This document shows, one piece after another, positions 19,030 through 30,200 of a stretch of 36,965 bases of DNA. Within the stretch, counting starts at the first letter, position 1. Each line of letters opens with the position of its first letter. The DNA is from Chromera velia (Eukaryota > Sar > Chromeraceae): NCBI GenBank assembly GCA_018398765.1, contig JAHBMJ010001024.1:1-36965 (forward strand), given 5' to 3'. The translations under genes and the position numbers were made by a program. Below the pieces are notes generated by a model. It ran no database searches. It was given only the letters and a program-made list of their open reading frames with translations, and was not told the DNA's origin.

Positions 19030-21671
19030 TTATTCAAACTTCCAGGGCGTTGCTTCAGCAAACTGGGCAGGGACAGAGGGGGGTATACATGCAGGCAGGA
19101 AGGTGTCGAGTCCGCCAGCCAGTCCATTAGCCGGTCAGCAGAGGACCACACAGGCAAAAGGCCAAACACAAACACACATCAAGACAAACAGGGCAAAAAG
19201 CAACTTCGGAGTCAACCCTCACTTGCTTGCCGACCTTCATTTTGAAAACATGCGTCTCTGCCAATTTTTGCCTCCGGACTGCCACGGCAGCCTTGTATGC
19301 CTGCAAAGATAAAAAGACGCCACACATGCAAGAAGAAGATGAGCAAGGCTGACAGTTCGTCAATGAGTCTGTCTCTTCTCTCTGACTGTTTGGTTACTGT
19401 CTGTCCTCTGATCTCTGGTTGAAGATGGAAGAAAGGAAGGAAGAAAGGAATCTTGGAAGAAACTGACTGACCACATCGAACCCCAACTCGAGAACTGAGA
19501 ACGCCCGAAAACGCCGGATGCCTGCAGAGGTCCGGGTAACGGGCGCGCGCGCGCGCGCGCGCGTGTGTGTGTGTGTGCGTGTATGTATGAGGGAGAGAAA
19601 CAGAGAGAGAACGGAACCTCCTGTGGCCTCAAGTGGATCAACACAAACAAACAAACAACTCTCTTCTGTAATCAATAGATAGATTCTCTTTGTCCAGGAA
19701 ATTTTTTTATCTTTCTCTGATTTGCCTCGGAAGCCCAAGAAGGTCAAGAGCGATTCGGAACCAAAAGGTCAAACCAAGAGATGTCATCAACACTTGACGA
19801 TGTTCTCCGTTTCTGCCTCTTCGTTACCTTCTTCCTCTGTTTCCAGAGTGAGTTTGTTTTTTTTCAGTCTTGTTCCCCCCTCCACTCTCTCTCTGTCTCT
19901 CTGTCTGGCACTTAAGATACCCTCAAGTCTTCTCGCGAAAGAGGCAGACAGCCAGGCAAGCTTTCGTCAGTGTCCTGAAGGTGGAACACGACACAAGGTT
20001 CAGGAAAGATCCAGGCTCCTGTTGAAGGGAGACAACGCTTTTGCTGCTGACAGCATTACTGCGACCACTGCTCCGATTGTGACAACAAATGGAAATCCCC
20101 CTTCCCGATCCATCCATCCACCCACCCACCCACCTACCCACCAACGCACCGTGTTCTTGCCAGTAAGCCACCCAGAGCCTTTCCTTCGGGTCGAAGATCA
20201 CGCCCCTCACTCCAGATCTTCCAGTCTCAGGCTTCTGGTGCCTGCAGGAGTGGAAGAAAAAAGTGGCGGGTAAAATAAGTTCTTTGCGGAGATCTCTACC
20301 ATGCATGCAGCAGGGTGTGACAGAACTGGCTTCATGAAGCATCTATGTAAGAAAGCAAGGGAGGCAGGAAGGAAGGACCGGGAAATCTGCAACAAAAACA
20401 AGGAAGTCTTAGAGCAGAACCAGAAGAGGGAATTGAACGAAAGGTAGCCATGGATGTGTAGAGAAGAGTTGAGACGGGACGATTCGAGAAGAGCAGGAAT
20501 GAAAAAAAAGAAACGCCCCATAAGACACTGCGCGACTCTCTGAACTCAGTGAAGTCCTCTTCTCTCCGGCACATGTACTCCATGTCTTCGTCTCTCCTTG
20601 CAATTACTTGTGTGAAGGGCGCAGCCAACCAGAAGAATCGAAGGACGGACGGGCGGGCAGGTATACAGGCCAGGAAGAAAGATTGCAGTGCAACCCGATG
20701 ATTGATCTGTCTCATTCCTTTTTGTCTTGTTTCTTTTTCAACTTCCATGTTCTGAATCAGCAAGTCGGAACAGACAGGCAACGGTGTACACAAAAAGGAA
20801 AAGATGCTGTCGGACCGCAACACCCGACACACACAGAGAAAAACCGAGCAGATCGCGGGCAGACAAGCACAGGGGCAGACAGAAGAAGAAAGTGAAAGAC
20901 ACCAAAGAAGACAGGTGGATGAAAAGAAAAACAGGTTGACCGACTGACTGTCGAAGAAATCCCATTTCTCGTATCTGACGATAGAACATCAGCGCTTTTT
21001 GTCGGGCCTGCATGTATTCATATGCGCGCGCGGGGATTTATGGGAGGGGCAAGACAGCAGACTTTGCAGTCAGACAAACACGCGGACTAAGCAATGAAGA
21101 CAAGGGAAGAACGATATGAAAAGAAAGGGGCTCCGCATGAATCGAAGAATAACGTCTTCTCTCACCCCTTCTGAAGACGGTCCGTGCTTCACTTCATATA
21201 TTGCATACACACAGTGTCACTCTCCTTCTTTCAGATTCCGACAAACCACCATCGACTTACGTTTTCAAAGTTTGTTCCTCGTCGTTTCCCAAATGAGAAG
21301 CGCCGAAAGATTTGATATCCCGGTCGGTTGTACCAGAAGACCAGCCATCTCTTGAGGTGGTGGTCGTAAGCCAAATTAGGTCTAACGTTTTGGTACATTG
21401 GTACCCTCGTCCTCACCTGCCTCTTGGTCCAAAAAAACTCCAACCTTCTTCCCATGCCCAACTGAATGAATCTAGGGATTTTCTTTTCCCCCAACCTTTT
21501 GTGCTCAGTCGTCCCTCTTCCTCCAAAAAAGCGAACCGAAGAAGACAGTCCCCAACAGACCGGCCCACCATATGGAGAGCGACATGATGTGCCAAGTAAA
21601 AGAGGGGGTGAGGGGACTGCTGCTCTTCCCACCCGGAGGGGGGGGCGGGGGAGAGGAGACGGCATGCTCAT
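19030..21671 (-). CDS. Protein with two AP2 DNA-binding domains (ApiAP2-like transcription factor), 6 exons
   Basis: Probable sequence-specific transcription factor. Exons on the minus strand: 21671(?)-21261, 21007-20949, 20241-20150, 19521-19472, 19300-19223, 19062-19030. Phases fit throughout (0,2,1,0,0), giving about 240 residues and TAA. Domain 1 spans exons 1-2: YDHHLKRWLVFWYNRPG, RRFSFGKRRGTNFEN, then ARQKALMFYRQIRE. Domain 2 spans exons 3-5: SGVRGVIFDPKERLWVAYW, FRAFSVLELGFDV, then AYKAAVAVRRQKLAE. Each is the three-strand sheet (W-x-A/V-x-W, then R-x-FSV) plus C-terminal helix of AP2 domains. Domain 2 is close to the apicomplexan consensus; domain 1 is diverged. Donors are GTAAGT, GTCAGT, GTGCGT, GTCAGT and GTGAGG. 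Exon 1 may instead begin at an acceptor at 21462, leaving LGMGRRLEFF as its start, with more exons upstream. The last 33-nt exon (FAEATPWKFE, stop) is less sure. Confidence 0.78.
19543..19582 (+). repeat. (GC)n(GT)n alternating purine-pyrimidine tract
   Basis: About ten GC units run into about eight GT units with few breaks. It lies in the AP2-gene intron between exons 3 and 4, just upstream of the exon-4 acceptor in the sense of that gene. Such tracts can adopt Z-DNA. Confidence 0.85.
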
Positions 21672-22915
21672 TAATTGTCCTCTAGACGGCAACGTACATG
21701 CACTGCTGGAACTTTCATGAAACCCCCAAGGTTCGCTGCGTGCGCGGACAGAAAAGACTAACTTTTGCGAAGATTACAAAGAGACAGACACTGATAGCTC
21801 CAGGCTCAAATGTCTAAGCTCTTCTCTTGCCGCCTTGAATGCATTGCGCCGGCCCGGCGCAAAAGCTCTGTGCAACCGGTTGAAAAGCCCTCCCCAGGGA
21901 AATCAGCATCAAGACAAAGCGCTGCACGCGCAGCGGTCGGCGTTGGTTGCTGGTGTCAATCAGGGAAGTCTATTCCGTATGGGCGCATCATGGAAGCAGG
22001 TGGGACCAGTACCCCAGCCGTCTACCTGCCGGCGGATACCTATACGGCAACTGTGTGTCACCGCCTCAAGGACGGACGCACCTCGCATATTATAATATAT
22101 TAATACAGCCGGCTAGGCCGCGGGGCGCAAAACCCGCGACAAACGCCAAACCCGACTAAAATGGGTACGTGTGCATGCATATGCATGTTGCTTTACATAG
22201 CCTTCGATCGACTGACCTTTTTTCTATGATTTCGATCGCCGCAGTCCGACCCAACATATATACATTCACGTAGGTGCCGGCTGCTTACAATTACCTGTCC
22301 ATCCAGGAGGCTTCTACATCACTGCTGTTAACTGGTTGTCTGGGCGTGTCTTTCCTTAGACTGCGTCACACAAAATTTGGCGTCTCCTGAAGTCTGTCCA
22401 CCGTTGGCACTAGGGAAGAGTCCGTTTCTGTGTTTGGTGGTTCGGGCGGCATCATACTGCTCAATAATCAGCATGGAACAGGCCTCCACTGCTACACCTA
22501 CCACTTTAACAGTCAGTCAGCCTTGCGTGATCGTGTGGAAGTGATATACACCCATGGAAGGACGTATTCGAAAGGATGGATGTATTCGGAACATCCCTTT
22601 TCTACATTAATTCCTTCACTTATATATGTCCGATACTTTGCCACTCTTCCAAGAACCCTCTCGCGGTCTTCTGCAAGTCTTCAGACTACCCTGTAACAGT
22701 TTGGAGGTGGTAACTCCGTCTCTCTCTTTCACTCAGTCACACGCTCTCACCCACGCAGTCTCCCTCTCTCTCTCACACACACACACACGCACACTGCGTG
22801 CGTTTTTTTCTGTAGAAATTTCCTGCCGAATGGCCATCCGGTAATACGATTCTGTGTGGTTCTTCATTCTGCAAGAAGCAGGATTAATTTTTGTCGGCTC
22901 CTCTGCTTGTCTTTC

Positions 22916-22945
<30 letters not shown>
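22916..22945 (+). repeat. (CTGT)n microsatellite
   Basis: About seven consecutive CTGT units. Confidence 0.9.
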
Positions 22946-22946
<1 letters not shown>

Positions 22947-22994
22947 GTGCTCGTCTTCCTGCCTTTCTGCCTTCCTGCATGCCCGTCGACCTGC

Positions 22995-23168
22995 ATGCCC
23001 GTCGACATGCAGGCTGCACAGGCGGTGTCCACGGCGGCTTCACGGAGTGGGTGCACAGCGGTGGGGGTGGGGGGCAGTGCCGCAGCTGCTGCAGATCCCA
23101 CCTCTCCCATGTCCCTGATGCAGCGCTCAGCGCAGAAGCTGCCGGCTGCCGTGATCCAATTTCCGAAG
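22995..23168 (+). CDS. Candidate first coding exon of the ankyrin gene
   Basis: ATG 22995 opens 58 codons (Ala/Ser-rich, MPVDMQAAQAVSTAASRSG at the start, AVIQFPK at the end) that stop at a phase-0 GT (GTCGGA). This would join in frame to the 33-nt exon at 24210. The donor is weak, and the antisense strand is open here too, so this is only a candidate. Two tandem copies of TGCATGCCCGTCGAC surround the start. Confidence 0.25.
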
Positions 23169-24209
23169 GTCGGACTCTGCACCGCCTGAATGCAGGTGGA
23201 GAGTCTCTATGTAGACGAATCTTGGCCACCCTGTGTGGCGTGTCGATTTGCTGAGATGGTTCTTTCTTGTGCTCATTCTTTCACCTCGTTCTTTGATGCA
23301 CAAAACAACATTGTTCTTCCGGTCTGAAACTTTTCTGCTTTGCATTCCGATCCATCAAGGTGGGAGTAGTTCTCTCCTCAGTCTGCTCAATCGAGTTGGG
23401 CGCCAGCTAAGCGGTGCAGCATGTAGTGAAGAGATGGTCTCTTTGATTCCTTCCCACGTCTTTTTCTTTTCAGTTTTTGTGGAGTTTGATCGTTGCCTTT
23501 TCTGCCGCCCCTCTGTCCTGTCTGTGAGCGGTGACATTTCGGTACGTGGAATGCATACACAAAAAAAGACAAATGCAGTCTCCTAGATGCATTGGTATCC
23601 CCCCATGGCTGATACATGCGTGTATGATGTTAATTATGAAACCATGCAACAGGCTCATTGAACTGCATCATGAAATCCTGTTTGAGTAAGTTCATTCATG
23701 GGTGGTCATTTAAAACGGTGCTCGTCCTTTGATGTTGTGTGTTTCGATCTCTCTATAAAGCCATTCATCTTTCTATGTGTCGAGTTTTGTATCTCTCTGC
23801 CGTTGTGACTTCGTGCAGGGGGAGTCTTTCCTCAATGCACTCCTCCGTCTTCCCGGCGTCAGTCAGTCAGTCAGTCGGTCGGTCTCTGAGTCTTTTCTCC
23901 CTCTTTGAAGGAAGCAAGGAAGAATGGAAGGGAGGGTGGAAGCATGATGTGCCTTGTATGTTTGCCTTCTCTTCGTGAATCTAAGCGCCCTACCAACACA
24001 TATCGTCACTGTTTGAGGCGCGTTGGATCTGCAGTGCCATTGTCCATCCGGTCATTCAAGCTTGGCCTCGATCCTCCTTCCTGCACGTCCCCCTCTTGTC
24101 GCGTCCGTTTCTCTGCATGTCGATCCCTCTTCGTGTTGTCACTCTCTACTGTTTTTTTTTCTGTCCTCCCTGCGTGGCCTTTCACATTCCGATTCGACCC
24201 CGAGTGCAG

Positions 24210-27200
24210 CCACCAGCCGAGCTTTTGCGGAAGTACAAACCTGTAAGTGGGCGGTGTGGGAAGCCGTTAGACGTGCACACACATATAAGTTTTGTAACCG
24301 TGTTCATTGTGGAATATTCGTTGAGTGTGTTTTTGTGAAGTACAGCGCGCTGGCAAAGAATGAAAAACATGATAGAGAAGCCACAGAAATTGTGAGAGCT
24401 CTTTCATCCTTTTTTATGCAACGCCCGTGAAGCTGTGTGAAGGACGGTGCTAATTCTTAATTCCAGCAGGATCATATGAGATAGAGTCTCATACTCTCTG
24501 ACACAACGGCGCCACTTTTTGGGTTTCTGTGGAGACATGTTGACCACCTGCATTGTGTGATCGAACTGCAGTTCTCCTTTCGGGATATTCGAAGTACACT
24601 CGATGCCTACCTGACAAGAGGGAAAACAGAAGACTACGAGGATGTTTTCCTGGTGCTTCAGCTGGGTGCAGAGGTGGACAAAGAAAGAGATAATGACACA
24701 TTCTATTATACGGTAAGGCAGTCAGTAGTGTGCCCGTCCCTTCTTCCCCCTCTTTCTCTCTCTCACATGCAGATCCTCTCGCTCTCTCGCTGCAGCTTGC
24801 TCTTTCTGTCATTTATCTCTTCTCTCTGTTTGTCGGCATTGTGAGATTGAACGGCAAAAAGGAAGATAAGGAAAAGAAGAGCTATGTCTTTATGTCTCTC
24901 ACCGATTTGTTTATGCTTTTACTTTTTTGCTTTTGTCATGCATTCTTGAATGGAAAAGCAAGAAAGGGCATCTGCCGGTCATCTGTATATCGGCTGTGGG
25001 GCCTTCCTCGGTGCTCTGTGCGTGCATGTATGTTTGTTCGCGTGTATCCTTTTGTTCCTTCCGCTGTTTGTCTATTTGCTTGCGCATCTGAATATCTGTC
25101 TCTCTCCTGTGTCTGCGCATATACGCACCGTTTTATCTGTCAGTTCATCTCTGTGTTTGCCTGTTACTTGTCCGATCGTTCTCTGTGCCTCTGTGCTTTC
25201 TCGTGCGCGCAAGACGCGCGTATGATGTGTCTATCTCTCTGACTGATCGTTTGTCTGTCTCATTGTCTTCTTCCCTCTCTCCTGCTCTCTGTTTGTTTGT
25301 GTCTCTATCCGTGAGTGCGTGTGTGTGCGTGCGTGCATGCCTACCTCTCTATTTGTCTGTTCATACAAAAATGTCTGTTCGTCTAATTGTCCCTCTCTCG
25401 ATTTTCAGTATAGAGCTTCCGAAGCTCTGCTTACAGCCGCTCGGCGCTGTCATCTGCACATCGTCGCGCTCCTTCTGGAGAACGGACTCGACGTCGGACG
25501 GACGAAGAAGGTCAGTCATGCAAGCATGCCGCTACTCGTCGTCGCAGCTTGAATACGGAGAGCAGCTGTATGCCCAAAATCGTCAACTTCCCCATGGGGG
25601 GTATTCATTGAAATCTCTACAACTTCGGAGATGGGGGGCTTTCGCCAGGAGAGAAACGGAAGAAAGAGCCTGCAGCCCTTGCATAGCCGTATGGGACTTG
25701 TGATTGCCCTTAGGCTTGTTTGATTCGTTTCAATCCGTTGCACTGGGGGTCACCCAAGTCTTGCCTGTAATTTGTATGAAGATGGGGAGAGATTTTGTTT
25801 TTGCGCTTCTCGCGATCGATCGATCATCAGGCTGACGGGAAAGATACAAATTGTTTTTTTCTTCCCGGTTTTTGTTTCATCTGCATGCTGCTTCACCTTT
25901 TTGCGTCGCTGTCTTCCTTCGCTTCTTCTTTCCTTCCCTCTCCTTCTTACTTCCGTCCTTCCGTCCGGGCTGCCTTCCTGCCTTCCTTCCCTCTCTCCTT
26001 GACTCTTTCCTTCCCTCTTTCCTTCCTCCTTCCTCATTCCTTCTTGCCTGGTTCCTTACTTACTCCCTTCCCTCTTTGTTCTTGTGTCTCAATGCTTGTT
26101 TGTGTCTGCGCCTTCTCTTCCTCCTGCAATCAACGTTCCCCGCATGATCGATGCAGGACATGCTCAGTGCAGCAGAATCTGGTCTCTCCGAGGAAGTCAA
26201 GCAGCTCGTCGTGAAGTGCGTAACTGACGAGTGGGACCGAGACCGGGTCAGTTTGTCAATAGAAAGACTGAGTTGCTGTGCTGTGGTGAAGTGTGACCGC
26301 GGAAGTGTCAATTTCTTTCTCGCCGGGTTGGGCGCGTGCTTGCGTGCGTGCGGCCGTCCGATCGAGCTTGCTCTCTCCGGATGGGATTGAGAAAATGGTG
26401 GGGTGGATCCAGGCGGCTGTTTCTGACGAAAGATCGGTGCTGCGCGAACGTCTGCGCTTTAATTCGCTCCCTTAATTGTTCTTTCCTGCTTTCTTTGCTG
26501 CTTGTCTGCAGGCCCTTGTATCTGCGGCAGCGTTCGGCCACACCCAGATGGTTAAGTGGCTCTTGAGTCTGCCTCAGCGATGCTTTCGCAAACATGTGTT
26601 CCAGCGCGATTGGGGGTGCTGGAGAACGCAATGGGTCAGTGGTTGATTGCAGGGTTGCTGTATCATTCATGGAGGGCCGACAGTCCCTATATTTACGTTG
26701 CTGTCTGTCACTAATGTGTCATCACCTGTTTGTGTCTTTTCCTCCCTGCTTGATGCAGACCATTTCTCTTGCCGTAGAGCGTGGTCACACAGGAATCGTG
26801 GAGCTGCTACTGGACCGTGGGAGCGTTGCTTTCGGTAGAGAAGCACGGGAAAAGGTCAGTCATTCACTTTTAGTCTGAGGTCCACCTCCAACACATCTGT
26901 GTGGTGACCAGCACAGCCTTTTATGCGTCATATTCTGTTCTGCTCTCGCTTTCCTGTTTCTCTGGCCCTGTTGTCTTTCCCATACACGCGGGTTCCAGCA
27001 CTTGTGGTTGTGAGACAGGGTTCTCCTCCAAGACAGGCAAGACCGAGGTGGTCCTCTTTCGGCATAGGGGCACTTTATCGGGGCGTGCGTAGTTTCAGAG
27101 AGGAAAGCTTTGTTGGTTGCTCAGCAATGTGGTAGGCATAGCTACATGCATGCTACATTAGTGGTACTATCCTTTTTCCAGGCGTGGCGGGTGTTTATTT

Positions 27201-30200
27201 CCTTTCCTTTTCCGTCCTTGTGTGTGCGTTTATCGTTCATCTCCTGCACGTCTGCAGGCATTAGAGGATGCTGCAAGGCGCGGTTTCACTGGGATCGTCG
27301 CGGTGTTTTTGGACAAAGGTGTCCCCATGTGGGACAAAGGCGGGGTCAGTCATTCGACTTTCAATTCACTTGAGACATATGCCACCGATCCATCTGTGTG
27401 ACTCTTAGATTATTGTTCTCTGGTGCTCAATGAATTTCAGTTTTCTCTGTGTGTGCGCCTTCTCATTCCCGCGTCTGCAAGCACTCGTGGCTACACAGAA
27501 GCATGCATGCTCGGGGGGGGGGCACATAGAGAGAAAGAAATCGTGGTGTCGCGCATCTCAGTGTGGAGCAGAATGTCGGGGTGTGATCAATGTCAAAGCG
27601 GAGTCAAGGCGATGGGATGGCTTCCAGGATGCATGCTTTTGGTTGTTTTCTTTCGCGCTGTGAGGGATAGAGTCCCATTTCCATGAAGCTTTCTTTTCAT
27701 CTTTTTGAAGTGCTCGTGCCTTCTCTTCTTGTGTCATCGCGCTTTTCTTGGAGGATGGTCGGTGTGAGGGACATAGAAGTGCGGCCGGTTGACAGCGTGC
27801 GGCCGGTTGCTGTGGTCACATTGTTCTGCGGTCTGTTTGTTTCCCTTCCTCTTGCTTTCCTCTCCGATCGAGGCTGTCTTTACGTGGACGTCTGCAGGCA
27901 CTCAGCAATGCAGCGGCCGAGGGCCACATATCGATCGTTGCCCTGCTTTTGGAGGATGGTGTTCCGGAGTCGGTCAAGGCATCGGTCCGTCATTCAATGG
28001 GATTGAGGTCTTTATGGAGAGACAGCATGCGGCTGTCGTGTTCCTGTGTCTAGGGGGGTGCAGATCGGGGGATTCTTCTTTGTTGACTAGATTTCTCTAC
28101 GTATGCATCTAGCTGCGTGCGTGCATGTACACTCTTGCAGGCGCTCGAGACTGCCGCAAGCCACGGACACAGTGAAGTCGTCGACCTACTCCTGGACAGC
28201 ATTGAAAAGAAAGTGGTCAGTCACTGGAGGCTTCCGTATGCGATTGGTTACTCATTGACATGTTTTCTTCTTCCGTAGATTTTCTCTGGTGGGTTGGTTT
28301 CTCCTGTATGGAAGTCTGCAAGCTCTAACGGCTGCTGCGGAAAGAGGCCAAAGAGAGGGAGGTGCTTGACCTGCTCCTTGCATGGGAATGGCGTTCGGGG
28401 GAGGGGGAAGGAACGAGACTGTCATTAGACTCAATCTTCGTTCACCAACATCATTCAAGCAAACGGTGTCTGTAATTACATTGTTTTGTTTCCGTCCTTC
28501 ATATGCTCACGTTCTGGTGCACCTGTGCAGGCGCTCAAGGTGGCAAGGAGGCAACAGGAGGGCATGATCGCCTCCCAGGGGGATGCAAAGGAGCGTGACT
28601 ACACAGCAAACGTGGTGCTGCTCCCAGAAGACGGCGAGAGAAAACCGGAGGAGAAAGAAGTAAGTCATTCGAAATTTCGCTTGGCGAAGGAGCAAACAGG
28701 AAGAAGTTGTCGGCCGTATGGCATGCAGGGCAGATCTTTCAAACTCAGTCGCTGCCAGATGACCGAGGTGGTGCCGCTGTTGTGAGCCTGTTGCGAGAGT
28801 GGGCGACTCCTTGTTTGTTGAATTTTCTGTACATGCATCTTCATGTGCACATTTTCAGACACTCAAGGCTGCGGCGATACGTGGCGAAACAACGACAGTC
28901 TCCCGGCTCAGCTCTTGGAGGACGGCGTACAGCTTGACTCGGACAAGGAACTGGTCAGCCATTGAACTTTGAGGCCTCTGCATCCTCTTACTCCATATGA
29001 CGTGCTGTAAACGCATTTGTCTCTGTGGTTGATTTCTTTCCCGTGATTCTCCTCCTTGCACGGTTGCCATACGTTGGTCTGCAGGCTCTCAAGGTCGCGG
29101 CGGAGCTTGGCCACGGAGAAATTGTTTCCCTGCTTCTCAAGAACGGTGTCGGGTGGTGGGCGAAAGGATGGGTCAGTCTTTTGAAATTTTCAGTCGCGTC
29201 TGAGGGAAGCACTAAAGAGTTTGTCGACAATGTGTTGGGACTGAAAAGGTATCTTCAGGAGATTCCCTGCTAAACGGGATGTAATGGTTGTTGCGAGCTC
29301 GTTGAAGTCTCAATTTCTGGCTCCCGGTACTAGTCGGAGACATTTTGGGTTGATTACTGTACGCGCACATATTTTTGCATGCGCACGTCTGCAGGCTCTC
29401 AGGGCTGCAGCGGAACGAGGCCATAGAGAAGTCGTCACCTTGATCCTGGATAACCACGGCGTCAGGACGAAGGGAAAAACCCGAGTCAGCTCATTGAGGC
29501 CTCCCGTAACTGCTAGAAGGATTTTTTTTTCGTTTGCTGATTGAATCTATGATTGGACTCTTTTGTTTCCTCAGTGGCTTCTGCATTGGAGTCCGATGTG
29601 AGTGCGTTGTCTCTTGCGGTGCTGATTGAAGGTAGATCGACTGTTGTTGCGTATGTCTTTGCACGTCCTCTGACGGTTGTTTTGCCATGGCTGCAGGCCC
29701 TTGTCACTGCAGCACGTTCTGGCTTCACGGAGATCGTCGAGCTGCTTTTGAATCATTCTTTTGAAATATCCTCGGAGTGTATCTCCTGTCTGCGTCAGGT
29801 GGGTCATGCGACTCTACATTTTGAGGGTTCGTCTTTGCCGTTCAGAAAGAAAACGAACCACCGGTGAATCCAATCACATTGTTCTCTTTTCTCTTTCGTC
29901 TCGTCTGTCTACAGGCTTCCGAGGCTGCCGTGGCGTCTGGCCACACACACACGGTGGTTCTGCTCCTCGACAAGGATGTCCGACTCGGAAGTTTCCCGTT
30001 GGAAAAAGTCCGTCATGCGGTCATGAAGTCTGAGGCCATGCTTCAGTTCCGTGCGATTGTTGCATAAGGCATCTTTTTAATTGTCTCGTGCGAACTTTGC
30101 GCATGCATGGTGTCTCCTTTTGCATGGACGCATGGGCGTTCGCCCGTTTCTCCGGGGAGAACGTTTCAGTCATTTCTGGCTCTTTCAGCACGGGAGCAGT

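Larger units (their letters stand above)
21672..24209. other. Intergenic region between the AP2 gene and the ankyrin gene
   Basis: The two genes are divergent, so promoters of both may lie here. The region holds simple repeats (CT/CA at 22750-22800, CTGT at 22916-22945) and GC-rich then AT-rich patches. The open frame at 21810-22103 (+) shows no domain. A candidate first exon for the ankyrin gene is listed separately. Confidence 0.4.

Noticed and set aside
20332-20832. Minus-strand frame containing RRDEDMEYMCRREEDF, considered as an extra AP2-gene exon
   Set aside because: Charged and protein-like, but I found no acceptor/donor pair giving the phase needed between exons ending at 20949 and starting at 20241, which already fit each other directly (CA|G).
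23472-23540. Possible exon encoding FVEFDRCLFC before a GTACGT donor
   Set aside because: It needs a preceding exon ending one base into a codon, and none was found. Evidence is too thin to add it to the ankyrin gene.
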